Below, one piece after another: positions 9,845-19,001 of a stretch of 64,000 bases of DNA. Every line of letters begins with the position of its first letter. Position 1 is the stretch's first letter. The DNA lies in NCBI GenBank assembly GCA_037693485.1, contig CM075348.1:1736001-1800000 (forward strand), written 5' to 3'. Position numbers and translations under genes: made by a program. A model generated the notes under the pieces. It was not told where the DNA came from. It searched no databases and worked only from the letters and a program-made list of their open reading frames with translations. The DNA comes from Kitagawia praeruptora. Its lineage: Eukaryota > Streptophyta > Magnoliopsida > Apiales > Apiaceae.

Positions 9845-11200
9845 ATGGATTATTTTGAGACTTTTGCACCGGTTGCAAAAATGACTTCCTTTCGATTGTT
9901 GATGGCACTAGCAGCAATGTATAATTGGGATTTAATTCAACTAGATGTGACAAATGCATTCTTGCATGGATCTTTGGATGAGGAGGTTTATATGTCTTGT
10001 CCACCAGGCTATTCTATTCCCCCACACTTGTTGAAAAAATATCCTAATCTCAAGCTTGTTTGTCATCTGTTGAAGTCTTTGTACGGTCTCAAACAGGCTC
10101 CAAGGCAATGGTTTATTGCTTTGTCCTCATCTCTGTTGTCCTTTGGTTTTATCCAGACTCATGGTGATCCAAGTCTGTTTGTGTTTACAAAGGATACTGT
10201 GGTGGTTTATTTGCTGATTTATGTTGATGATATGGTCATGACAGGAAATGATTCTTCTGTTATGACTCAAGTTACTGACTTCTTAAGCACCCATTTTAAA
10301 ATTAAGGTGCTAGGTGCTCTTGATTACTTCTTAGGTATTCAAGTGTTTCGAAGTCCAGCTGGTATTGCTATCAATCAGCAAAAGTATGTTCTTGATCTTC
10401 TTAAAGATTTTGACTATCTTCAAGGCAAAACAGCTGTTGTTCCAATGGATCAACATCATGAGCTATTACAGGAGTCAGACAGTCCACTGTTGAGTGATGT
10501 TACTGCTTATCGTAGATTGGTAGGTAAACTGATTTACCTTACGATAACAAGACCTGACTTGTCCTATTCTGTTCATGTTCTTGCACAGTTTATGAATACT
10601 CCTCGTTCAATTCATTGGCATGCTGGTCTTAAGTTAGTTCGATATCTTAGTGGTACTGTCTCTCAAGGTCTGATGTATGCTAATCACTCCAGTCCTGTGT
10701 TAGTGGCTTTCTGTGATGCTGATTGGGGAGGGTGTAAGACTACTCGACAGTCTTTGACTGGGTATTGCTTAACGTTTGGTGGCACTTTAATTTCCTGGAA
10801 GTGCAAGAAACAGTCTACAGTGTCACGTTCATCTGCTGAGGCAGAATATAGAAGTCTTGCTGATACCTGCTGTGAAATTACATGGTTGGTCTCGTTGCTT
10901 ACTGAGTTGCAGGTGCAAAACATCACTCCAGTGCCATTGTATTGTGATAATCGTTCTGCTTTGTACATTGCCTCCAATCCTGTTTTTCATGAGCGTACAA
11001 AGCACATCGAAATAGACTGTCACTTGGTTCGCCAAAAGCTTAAAACGGGTCTTATTTCTACACATCATCTTGCTTCCTCAGATCAGCCTGCTGACTTGTT
11101 TACTAAGCCTCTTTCTTCATCTCAGCTGTCCTGGTTAATGTCCAAGTTAGGTGTTTTCACATCTAACTTGAGGGGGGATATTGGTCAATATAAAGATTGA
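9845..11200 (+). CDS. Copia-1 pol, C-terminal part (RT and RNase H)
   Basis: It lies in the same frame as the upstream ORF, separated only by the TAA at 9833-9835 and a few codons; the ATG at 9845 is an internal methionine, not a natural start. The RT catalytic motif YVDD is at 126-129. RNase H follows, with CDADWGG (D291), an SSAEAEY block near 335, and a CDNRSA block near 368. The frame ends 22 bases inside the 3' LTR. Separated from gag this part would not normally be translated, so the element probably depends on stop-codon readthrough or on another copy. Confidence 0.92.
   Translation: MDYFETFAPVAKMTSFRLLMALAAMYNWDLIQLDVTNAFLHGSLDEEVYMSCPPGYSIPPHLLKKYPNLKLVCHLLKSLYGLKQAPRQWFIALSSSLLSFGFIQTHGDPSLFVFTKDTVVVYLLIYVDDMVMTGNDSSVMTQVTDFLSTHFKIKVLGALDYFLGIQVFRSPAGIAINQQKYVLDLLKDFDYLQGKTAVVPMDQHHELLQESDSPLLSDVTAYRRLVGKLIYLTITRPDLSYSVHVLAQFMNTPRSIHWHAGLKLVRYLSGTVSQGLMYANHSSPVLVAFCDADWGGCKTTRQSLTGYCLTFGGTLISWKCKKQSTVSRSSAEAEYRSLADTCCEITWLVSLLTELQVQNITPVPLYCDNRSALYIASNPVFHERTKHIEIDCHLVRQKLKTGLISTHHLASSDQPADLFTKPLSSSQLSWLMSKLGVFTSNLRGDIGQYKD
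11168..11178 (+). promoter_or_regulatory. Copia-1 polypurine tract
   Basis: The purine-rich run TTGAGGGGGGA lies immediately before the 3' LTR, inside the last codons of pol. Such tracts prime plus-strand DNA synthesis. Confidence 0.85.
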
Positions 11201-11336
11201 CTTAGCAAGTTGACTACTGTTGACTTTTTATAACAAACTTTGTAACGGTTTTACAGCTGTGATTTGGTTGTATATAAACTAAGTCTACAGACTTGAGAAT
11301 GTAACAAACTCTCATAATGTAAATACAGTTTCTCTC

Positions 11337-11379
<43 letters not shown>

Positions 11380-11484
11380 GTCTCTTTTCTCCTTACTCAT
11401 TCTTTTGCATTCTTCTTTTCTCTCTTGATTACTCTGTAAATGTAAGACATTAAAGCTCAGTGATGAAGTTTACAAGTTGTATCA
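11179..11484 (+). repeat. Copia-1 3' LTR
   Basis: 306 bp, TATTGG to TATCA. It matches the 5' LTR apart from a shorter CT run (about 11341-11371). It is followed directly by the TATAT target duplication and then by host 5'UTR-intron sequence. Confidence 0.9.
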
Positions 11485-11683
11485 TATATAAATAATCATC
11501 CCTTCTGTGTATGTTTCTTCGAATTTGTTCAGAAATTGTGTGTATTGAGTCATGTTATTGATATGTTATCAATACGTGTTAGGGCAGTATTGAATCTCAT
11601 GACTGGAACGAACGAAGAGTTCTGTTGATTGTGCAATTGCGTTTAATCATCAATTTATTTACTTATGTAGTTGAAAGGAGAAG

Positions 11684-13042
11684 ATGATTACAGTGCCGAA
11701 AGAGTTGGCTGATTCACTTACTTCTAATGTTAAGTCGGAGGAGGAGGAGGAGGAGGAGGAGGAGGAGGAGGAGGAGGAGGAGGAGGAGGAGGAGCAGGTA
11801 TATGCAGTCGACTTATCAGGAGTTCCCAGGAAATTTGTTGACATGGGCCATGGAGATGGTTTTTATTTGTATCCTCGAAATGATGTTCAACTTTTAAATT
11901 TGTGCAGGACAACAGGATCGGGATGGAATTGTAAGTCCTTCCATATTCTCCCTTCTCAATGTGCCTTTTTGGTTTTTTTTAAAGTAATGATGATTCCCAG
12001 GTATCTGTGATTTTTGTCTGCTTATCGTGTTTATTTTTTCTTTGGACAGATTTTGACGGGTTCTATCGACCTGTGGTGAGTGCATCTTTCTTTATGCCAT
12101 AGAGTTTGTAACCATGCTCTTCATTTTATGCCATAGAGCTTGTAACCATGTCTCATCATTTGTCATAACATTTTCCCTCTTCTAGAACATACAAGTTAAA
12201 TATTTTAAACACTAAGATTTAGTATCTCTAAAATTAAACATTTTTAAGCTCTGTTTTCTTCCACCAGTATTATTCTTTTCCCACTATGTCAGGTTGTCAC
12301 TATTAAACTGGGGTTTTGGTTTTGGGGGGGGGGGGGGGGGGGTACTAGTGACCTGAGTGACCATATGTTGCCAATTTGCCATAAAGTGGATATACTTGTT
12401 CATGTTTGCATCTGTTCATCTATGTTCATTCTTCATTCTTGCTGTCTAAGGACTGGGTGGGCATTGCTGGTCATTCTATTACATGTTATTACAAGTATTT
12501 GGCATTTTCCTTCATTCTGTGTCTTGCGATTGATAATGTTTGTTCTAATATTTATCATGCGTACCATGTTTGACCTAGCTTTATGAAGTGAAAGTGGAAG
12601 CTGGCAACTGTACAGTGAAGCGCTGCCTTGAACTGCTAAAAGGGGTAGGACGGTATGTCATCTTATAATTTGAAGCTTTTTATGTTTCTATGTCATGGCT
12701 GCTACTTTGTATTGGCAGTACACGGAGGTATTTCCTAATGTTTATTTATCCGTGAACCTTGTAACAGTGAAAACCGATTCATTGCCTGCTCCGTGGAAAG
12801 AGCCAGCCTTTTCTTCGCCGAGTTGAACAAGGAAGATGCTGACAAGCTCAGAGGTGAGTTCTCTTTGTCTCCTTTGCTAACTAGATCTCTACCAGAATCA
12901 TGAAAAATAAGAAAATGTCAGGATGTTAGGAAAAATGAATGGTGCTCTCATGCATTGTTTTGTCCGTTTTTCAGGATTGGATGGAATTCGTTCTGTATTT
13001 CCGCGTGGGGATCGGATGCTTCATGTCGGATGCTGCATGTAG
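11684..13042 (+). CDS. Host gene: 166-residue acidic protein with poly-Glu run, function unknown
   Basis: Splice-supported model: exon 2 11671-11930 (start codon 11684), exon 3 12050-12075, exon 4 12579-12652, exon 5 12768-12853, exon 6 12975-13042 (stop TAG 13040-13042). All introns are GT-AG and the frame is kept throughout: 501 coding bases, 166 residues. The N-terminus has 19 glutamates (19-37) encoded by a GAG microsatellite. The C-terminal half alternates predicted strands and helices and ends with KEDADKLRGLDGIRSVFPR, which looks like the end of a peptidase-inhibitor I9/subtilisin-propeptide fold (LPGVVSVFP in that family). That similarity is weak and by eye. I do not recognise the protein. 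The promoter has an E2F site and telo-box. The last exon and 3' flank are duplicated at 30.06 kb. Confidence 0.72.
11738..11794 (+). repeat. GAG trinucleotide microsatellite (poly-Glu)
   Basis: Nineteen consecutive GAG codons inside coding exon 2 give a Glu19 run. Length changes here would keep the reading frame. The opposite-strand poly-Ser and poly-Pro readings are artefacts of this repeat. Confidence 0.9.
12324..12342 (+). repeat. Poly-G run in intron 3 of the host gene
   Basis: Nineteen G in a row within the intron between exons 3 and 4. The length may be unreliable because such runs are prone to sequencing error. G runs of this kind can also form quadruplexes. Confidence 0.8.
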
Positions 13043-13296
13043 AGAAGACAAAGTTAATGGAGATTAAAACTTCTGATGTCTACTTTTTAGAAGGCGAGTC
13101 ATTAAGTAATGGAGCTCCATGCTAAATGTTGTTCTGATATGGTCTTGAAGAAAACTTTGACGCATGTGTCTTTCTAAGTTTGTAAAAAGATTATTATGAT
13201 TAAGGAAATCTTTGCGACACTCTGACATTTGAGGCACCAGGATAGAACAATTAATTATTAGCTCTTACGGATTATGCTATAATGTACTAAGGTATA
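13043..13296 (+). other. 3'UTR and downstream region of the host gene
   Basis: It follows the stop codon at 13042. The duplicate at 30142-30350 shares AATGGAGCTC, CTAAATSTT and GACACTCTGACAT. A polyadenylation site cannot be fixed by eye. Confidence 0.5.
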
Positions 13297-15642
13297 CTAG
13301 CTTTATACGCTTTATACCCGTGCAATGCACGGGTAACTTTATTACTATTTTATATAGTTCAATTTTGATTAAAAAATTCCTTAAAAAATTAGTTTTATAG
13401 CATTTTAAATAATTTATTTTTACTTTTTAAAATAATAATACATATGTTATATGGTTTGTAAGTATACATTTATTTATTTTTTCTTGTAAATGGTTTTTCT
13501 ATAATTTACATTTCAAAGTTTAGGCAAACATATTTTTTAGTATTTCATAATTATTTTTGATTTTTTGATTTTATAAGATTATATATGATATACTTGAAAC
13601 ATATATGTACTATATTCATGTAATAATTTATTATTATTTTTTTATCTTTTTGATTATGTAATTTAACGGTTATCTTAAAATTTTTAGATATTTTGTTATA
13701 TTGTTTTTATAGTTTTTAAAAGGCATTTTTTTAAACTTTTTTGGAAATATGTGTAGTATTAAGTTTTTTTTATTTGTTTGAATATTGATTATTTTTTCAT
13801 ATTAATTTTATATTTTTCACATGTGTGGTGTTTATTATGTGTTTTTGTTTAGATAAATCTGGGATTTTTATGTTGTACTATATTTAGATATTAATATAAA
13901 TTTATTTTGTGGGTGTTTAGATTGTTTTCTAATTTAAAATATGTTTATTTATTGATTTATGCTAACTTTTTTTAATTAAAATTTTATCTTTGCAAATTTT
14001 GAATTTGTTTATTTGTTGATGTCCACATAATTTTTTAATTTAAATTTTAGAAACATATTTATTATCAAACCTAAAAATAGAAAGTTTAATATTTTTTATC
14101 AAAATATTTTTTTCTTAAAGCACTTTTATTTGGTAAAGGATTCTTTTTTTGTAAATTATATTTTAAGTTTTAGCCTAACATAAATATATATATATATATA
14201 TTTTAATATTTCATATTTTTTGGGAAGTTTTTTCTATTTTATTAGAATACATAAAATATACTTTATAAATGTAAGAATTTATTGGTTTAACTATTATTTA
14301 TACACATATATGTGATTATGTGATTGTGAACATACATGCAATTGTACTTTTTTAAATAAAGTTTGTAATATATTTTTATGTTTTTGTGTTAATATATATT
14401 TATTTTAAGTGTATTATATTAAATTTTATTGTTAATTTTAGTTTTCTACATTTAGATCTTTTTTTTTAATTGACGTTTTTTTGTAGATTTTATTTTGTTG
14501 AATTTTGGTGTCAAAGGATTTTTGATTACCTTTTTATTATCTTATTTTTCCATATATTTTTTTAAAAACCTCTTTTTTGTTTTGTAATTAAAGGTACATT
14601 CTTGTTTTTTAAAAAATTATTTTTTAAATTGAAGTTGTGATGATATGCTTTGTTTACTTGTTTATTATATATAAAGAATGAATTTGCGACTTATTTTTAA
14701 TTATAATTTTTTGCTAATTAATCCTTGTTTGTTAATATTAGAAACATATTTGTTGTCAAACTTAAATATAATATATTTTAATATTTCATATTTACTTGAA
14801 ATTTTGATGGTATGCTTTGTATACTTTTCTATTTTATATAAAGAATGAATTTGTGATTTATTTTTCATTATGATTTTTTACTATTTTATCCTCTTTTGTT
14901 AATTGTTTGTAAGTTTTGTGCTATTACAACTCTTTTTCCTATAATAATAACAATTAATTAAGTTGATGATGAATATTTTATTAGTTTTATTTTTTATTAA
15001 TTTACTTTAAATTTTAGTTTTGATGAAATTTAATATTTTTGTCACTTTTAAATTATAAAATTAATATAGGAATTTTTGTACTTATATTATTTAGATTCTC
15101 TATTAATGATTTTATTTTGGATTTTCGGATTGTTTTTAATTTATTTAAAATTTTAGTATCGAATCTAGAATCTTTGCAAAATAATAAAATGCTAATTTAT
15201 TGATTTGTGTTGAGTTTTGTTAGTATAAATTTTAAAAACATTGTTTGTTGTAAAATCTAAAAGTTAAATTTTTTTATAACTTTAAAAAGATAGGTTTCAT
15301 TGAACTATTTTTTGTGGTAAGGCTTTTTTTAATTATATTATAAACTTTTGTATAAATTATTTTTGTATTAAGTTTAGTAAACAACAATTTTTTTTAACTT
15401 TAATTTTTTCAGTTTTATCATATGTTATTTATTTTAATGCATCCTTTTTTTATATTGTTTGTTAACTTAAAAATATCTTTGATAGTATAGTTTTAGTTTT
15501 TTTGTTAAGGGGTGATAGTTTTAGCTTTTAATCCAATATTTGGATCAACTTATTTTTTAGCCCATTTCTAATTTTTAATGAATTTATCTTTATATTTAAT
15601 GACCAGACCACCTAAACTCCCTTACGCCAATTATATATAGGA
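13297..15642 (-). mobile_element. Non-autonomous Helitron, 2.35 kb, complete
   Basis: Read on the minus strand it begins TCCTATATATAATTGGCG (plus 15642 leftwards) and ends with the hairpin CCCGTGCATTGCACGGG, about sixteen bases, then CTAG (plus 13297-13300). It sits between A13296 and T15643. The empty site is visible at about 30342-30350 in the second segmental copy, where AAGGTATA runs directly into TATTTATAATTGG. No Rep or helicase coding is present; the interior is extremely T-rich on the plus strand with no long ORF. It needs proteins from another Helitron. Confidence 0.85.
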
Positions 15643-16288
15643 TATAATATATTTATATTTATAATTGGTTAATAAGTGTCAGGCATCAGATAGCTTTGTT
15701 TAGATTAGCTGCAGGACATTTGAGGAATACCTTGTTCATGTATATAGAACTTGCATATATTATTTTTAAAAGCAGCAATTAAGGATACTCTGTATTCTAG
15801 GAGAAAATTCAGAAAATGCTATGCCAGGAAACATTCGTCATCCATGCAGTGAGCTCCCTCTTATATGTCATACATGACTTCTCCCTTTTATAGTTATATG
15901 TTTATTATACGTATGATACTCAGTTAAGATATATATCATGAGAGCTAATAAAAGATCCACATGAGTATTGGAGTTTGATTGTTTTGGAAAAAAGATTTGT
16001 ATTTTCGACAACATGATAGCAAACACGCCATCACATAAGTTTAAATTTGTGAACATGTATGCTTAGGATGATTGTTACACCGTTAAAGATAGTGTTATCT
16101 AGATATATTAATGTTCATTTTTAAGATGGTTATTTGATAAAGAAATCTTAAATGGGCGGACTGCAAAATTTGCGAGCTTGCAGCTTAGGTAGGTATTGTT
16201 AGATGTTTTGCAGAGGGATAGGAAGGGGGAATCTTCACAACTACGGTCATTTTAGAAAAATGGTGTTTAAGCATTTATTTTATATGGG
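15643..16288. other. Downstream flank of the host gene, duplicated at 30.35 kb
   Basis: It corresponds to 30350-30713 and 31385-31620. A short minus-strand ORF (15868-16056) is not conserved between the copies, so this is read as non-coding. Confidence 0.55.
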
Positions 16289-16829
16289 GGTTGATTATGA
16301 AACAGGTCATTTATTTCGCTCCAATATATCAAGCGGGTCACCATGAAATTTTTGGTCTCTATTGAATTATTCAATAAATGAAATGTTGCACTTCATTCAA
16401 TATTTTAACAATGATATACGGAAAAAGCTTATCTAACCTTGTAACGGCTAATTTTGCAATACGACTTTCCATGTCAGACTCGCCTTGTCTATGTACATTA
16501 CATAAATCGAATTTCTAGGATTTTTCATACCTTGTTTCAATTGTAGTTGATCCAAATCCTAGTATTTTGATTTTTTCTCTTTTCTTTTAACTAAAATGTT
16601 CTATTACTATGTAGACAATCTACGTCAAATGCCACTTCGTTCCAAGTTAACGCCCATGTCAAGTTCATGTAGACGATTTAACGGAATATGTTTATTTTAA
16701 CAACAAATCCAATATAACTTAACGGAGTGCAACCATTCACCTATTGAGTGATTTAAAAGAGACCAAAAATTTTACGGTGACCCACTTGATATATTAAAGT
16801 GGAATAAGTGATATGTTTGATAATTAACC
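16289..16829. mobile_element. Terminal-inverted-repeat element, Mutator-like, 541 bp
   Basis: The left terminus GGTTGATTATGAAACA and right terminus (inverse GGTTAATTATCAAACA) begin a long inverted repeat that also includes TATCAAGYGGGTCACC and AAATTTTTGGTCTC. Flanks TTTATATGG and TTTATAAGG form a 9-bp near-duplication, as Mutator-like elements make. The second segmental copy at about 31620 lacks the insert. The interior is non-coding. Confidence 0.7.
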
Positions 16830-17430
16830 TTTTTATAAGGATGGGAATGTGAAAGACTGCTACTGATCGAGTTAGATGAAGAAGTTTTGCTTCTATCGGT
16901 TTCCTTTCTCTTTTGTAAGTATTGTTCCTTGTTTGTCCGATTGACTTGAGTCAAAAGTGTACCATAGGTCTAAGTAAAGTTTTTGTGGTCGCTTTGTGCA
17001 ATGACTTTTAAGATGGTGTAGCAAGTCAAAGGTTCTGGTGTTAGAAGAAAAGGTTCATCTTTACTGTAATAGTTTATCTAGCACACTATACTATCCTTTG
17101 TTATTTTGCAAAAAAAAAAAAACAAGTATTCTTATTATGCATGGTTCTTTGTGATTTTTGTAAAATATGATTATATCTGTATTTTTTGCATATAATATAC
17201 CTATAGTTGAAGTGTTGAGGAGCAGAGACTGGTTTTCGATTTGCTCAGTTTATTTCATCTGCACAGAGGAAAATTTACAGGGCTTGTATGTGAAGATCAT
17301 ATTAGTCAATGGTTATATCTCCTTTGAACCATATTAGTTTCCTCTCTGACTGACTACCTCTGCCTCTTTCTTTATTTATGAACCTCTTAGATCTTCCCTG
17401 TCTGAGCAGAGTTCTATCTAGATATGTTAA

Positions 17431-17822
17431 AGGGTTTTATATCAAAGTGGCCACCATTCTCGCCAAAAATTATCAAGTGACCGATCTCCACGGGAACTCA
17501 TTTTAGCCACTATAATCATTATATATATCACTCTGTTAAATCTTGAAAAATAATTATTAAAAAAGTTAATGGAATCGTAATCAACAGATGATGTGCGAGC
17601 CACATGGATTATAAAAAATAACTAGATCCGAAGATTAAAAAGAAATATAAAAAGATTATAGCAAACACATCATCTGTTTGTCAACTTTTCCATTAATATT
17701 TTTTCAAGATTTAAGAGAGTGATATATATAGTGATTATAACGGCTTAAATGAGTACCCGTGGACATTGGGTAGTCACTTGATAGTTTTTGGCGAGAATGG
17801 TGTGCACTTTGATATGATACCC
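17431..17822. mobile_element. Mutator-like MITE with perfect 9-bp target duplication
   Basis: Inverted termini include GGGTTTTATATCAAAGTG on the left and CACTTTGATATGATACCC on the right, and further in CACCATTCTCGCCAAAAA and its inverse. ATATGTTAA flanks both sides (17422-17430 and 17823-17831), a perfect 9-bp target duplication. There is a second inner inverted region around AGATGATGTG and CACATCATCT. Non-coding, 392 bp. Confidence 0.85.
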
Positions 17823-17836
17823 ATATGTTAACATGC

Positions 17837-18035
17837 TGTCAGGAATTGAGGTTCCCGATTTTAATATATTTGAATGTTTTTGTGATTCTCTGAGTTAAGA
17901 GATAGAAGTGCTAAGGCCTAAGGACAAGTAATATTACAGAGAATTACTACTAGAAACAGAGATTGAACAAGTAGACATTGATAGATTTGTAGAGAAATTA
18001 GCTAAGAGAGATAGAGTTTAGAGAGAGAAAGTAAA
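17837..18035 (-). mobile_element. Chromovirus LTR, 3' portion, split by the Tat element
   Basis: On the minus strand this ends CAATTCCTGACA and belongs to the same LTR as 28732-28962, which starts TGTTAGGAAC. The LTR ends are inverse of each other (TGTYAGGAA). The Tat Gypsy element inserted between 18035 and 28732. Together the two LTR pieces are about 430 bp. Confidence 0.7.
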
Positions 18036-18425
18036 TGTTAGAGGGCCCAGTATAATATGTAAATGGGCTTCTAGCCGTTAGGCCCAAACCCTATTAATCC
18101 AGACGAAGACAGTGAAACGTAACTGTCGACCGTTGTAACGCTCCCTCCATAATTGAGAATCAAGAGGCCACCAATGGGATTACCCCTGAAAGCAGTATAA
18201 ATAGACAACAATTATCAGGTGATAAAAACACAATCATACACACTACAAAATAGATTGGTTTACATACGCTTTACATTTACGTTAACATTATCTTTTTACT
18301 GATTCTCATACCGGAGGTGAATCGGGGGGCCATTCCCTCGCATTCTTCTCCTTGCAGGAGCTTCTGAAACGTGTTCTTGGCATACCAGATTCGGGCGTAG
18401 ACGAGGCATAAATCGAGCTCCAACA
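18036..18425 (+). repeat. Tat element 5' LTR
   Basis: 390 bp, TGTTAGAGGG to CTCCAACA. A TATAAATAG promoter-like word lies near 18197. Compared with the 3' LTR, single-base differences fall near 18111 and 18254 and in the 18270-18310 interval. Confidence 0.9.
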
Positions 18426-18426
18426 T

Positions 18427-18444
18427 TTGGCGCCGTCTGTGGGA
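18427..18444 (+). promoter_or_regulatory. Tat element primer-binding site
   Basis: TTGGCGCCGTCTGTGGGA starts one base after the 5' LTR. TGGCGCC-type sites are typical of Tat and related plant Gypsy elements. I am not certain which tRNA primes it. Confidence 0.7.
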
Positions 18445-18468
18445 ACGTATAAGCTTTTTTCGTAAACC

Positions 18469-18894
18469 ATGTCACCTGAAGATCCTGAAGATCTCAACCG
18501 CACAACAGAAACAAACCCCGAAGAACTAAGGCAACTGAATGAAAAAGGAAAAGCTTCTGAAGCAGAGGGGTCCCAGCAGGCTCAGAGAAAGGCTCTACAA
18601 AAGAAGGCGGATGAGCTAAGGCTGCAGGCTATCAAGCTCCGACGTGAGGAGATTGAATTAGAGGAAAGGCTGGCACGAGAATCCCTCCGGGCTGAGGAGG
18701 AAATTCCTGAAGATGAGCCCCGAAAGACAGTCTCCGAGGGCAGGAGAGAAAAGAGATCACGAATAAACCCGGATGATTCCTCGGAATCGGAATTACACTC
18801 CTTACCCCCTTCAAATTCAGAAGAAGGAGATACAGGTTCCCAGTGGAATATATGTTTGGAGATCAGAAGAGGATGCGTCGAGAGCCTATTGTAA
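18469..18894 (+). pseudogene. Tat gag, N-terminal part, frameshifted
   Basis: It opens 25 bases after the primer-binding site. Residues 20-75 are charged and probably coiled-coil (Glu, Lys, Arg, Gln-rich). The frame is lost near 18845: a different frame continues the gag-like sequence to two stops at about 18957-18965, and the frame of the next ORF picks up the capsid region. The long minus-strand ORF over this stretch is a shadow. Confidence 0.7.
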
Positions 18895-19001
18895 CTGAAG
18901 AGATTGAACAGTACAGGCCACCTCCTGGGCGCCAATTCCCAAAGATGACCCGAATTTAATGGTAGGGGGACCCAGAGGATCACTGCGAGAAATACGAAAG
19001 T

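Larger units (their letters stand above)
6167..11484 (+). mobile_element. Copia-1: full-length Ty1/copia LTR retrotransposon
   Basis: Two LTRs (6167-6478 and 11179-11484) enclose a primer-binding site, one gag-pol frame and a polypurine tract. TATAT flanks the element on both sides (6162-6166 and 11485-11489), a perfect 5-bp target duplication. By eye the LTRs differ only in the length of a CT run, which means very recent insertion. The order protease, integrase, reverse transcriptase, RNase H is Copia-type. One in-frame stop (9833-9835) splits the polyprotein, so this copy is probably not autonomous although otherwise intact. Confidence 0.95.
6069..11670 (+). other. 5'UTR intron of the host gene, holding Copia-1
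   Basis: The donor is GTAAGT at 6069 and the acceptor TTATGTAG ends at 11670. Without the Copia element and one copy of its target duplication the intron would be about 280 bp, an ordinary plant size. With it, the intron is 5.6 kb and contains a full retrotransposon on the sense strand. Splicing signals at both ends are intact. Whether the intron is still spliced efficiently is not visible from sequence. Confidence 0.55.
12949..17430 (+). repeat. Segmental repeat copy 1 (gene 3' end and downstream flank)
   Basis: From the last intron of the host gene (12949) the sequence aligns with 30060-30713, then 31385-32017, then 43392-43487. From about 16862 it also aligns with 51672-52114. Diagnostic shared words are TGCATTGTTTTGTCCGTTTT, AAAATTTGYGAGCTTGCAGC and GGTTTTCGATTTGCTCA. 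This copy is broken by a Helitron (13297-15642) and a Mutator-like element (16289-16829) that the second copy lacks. It holds no gene beyond the last exon. Confidence 0.85.

Noticed and set aside
11659..11912. Poly-Ser and poly-Pro ORFs on the minus strand
   Set aside because: Shadows of the GAG repeat in the host gene's coding exon.
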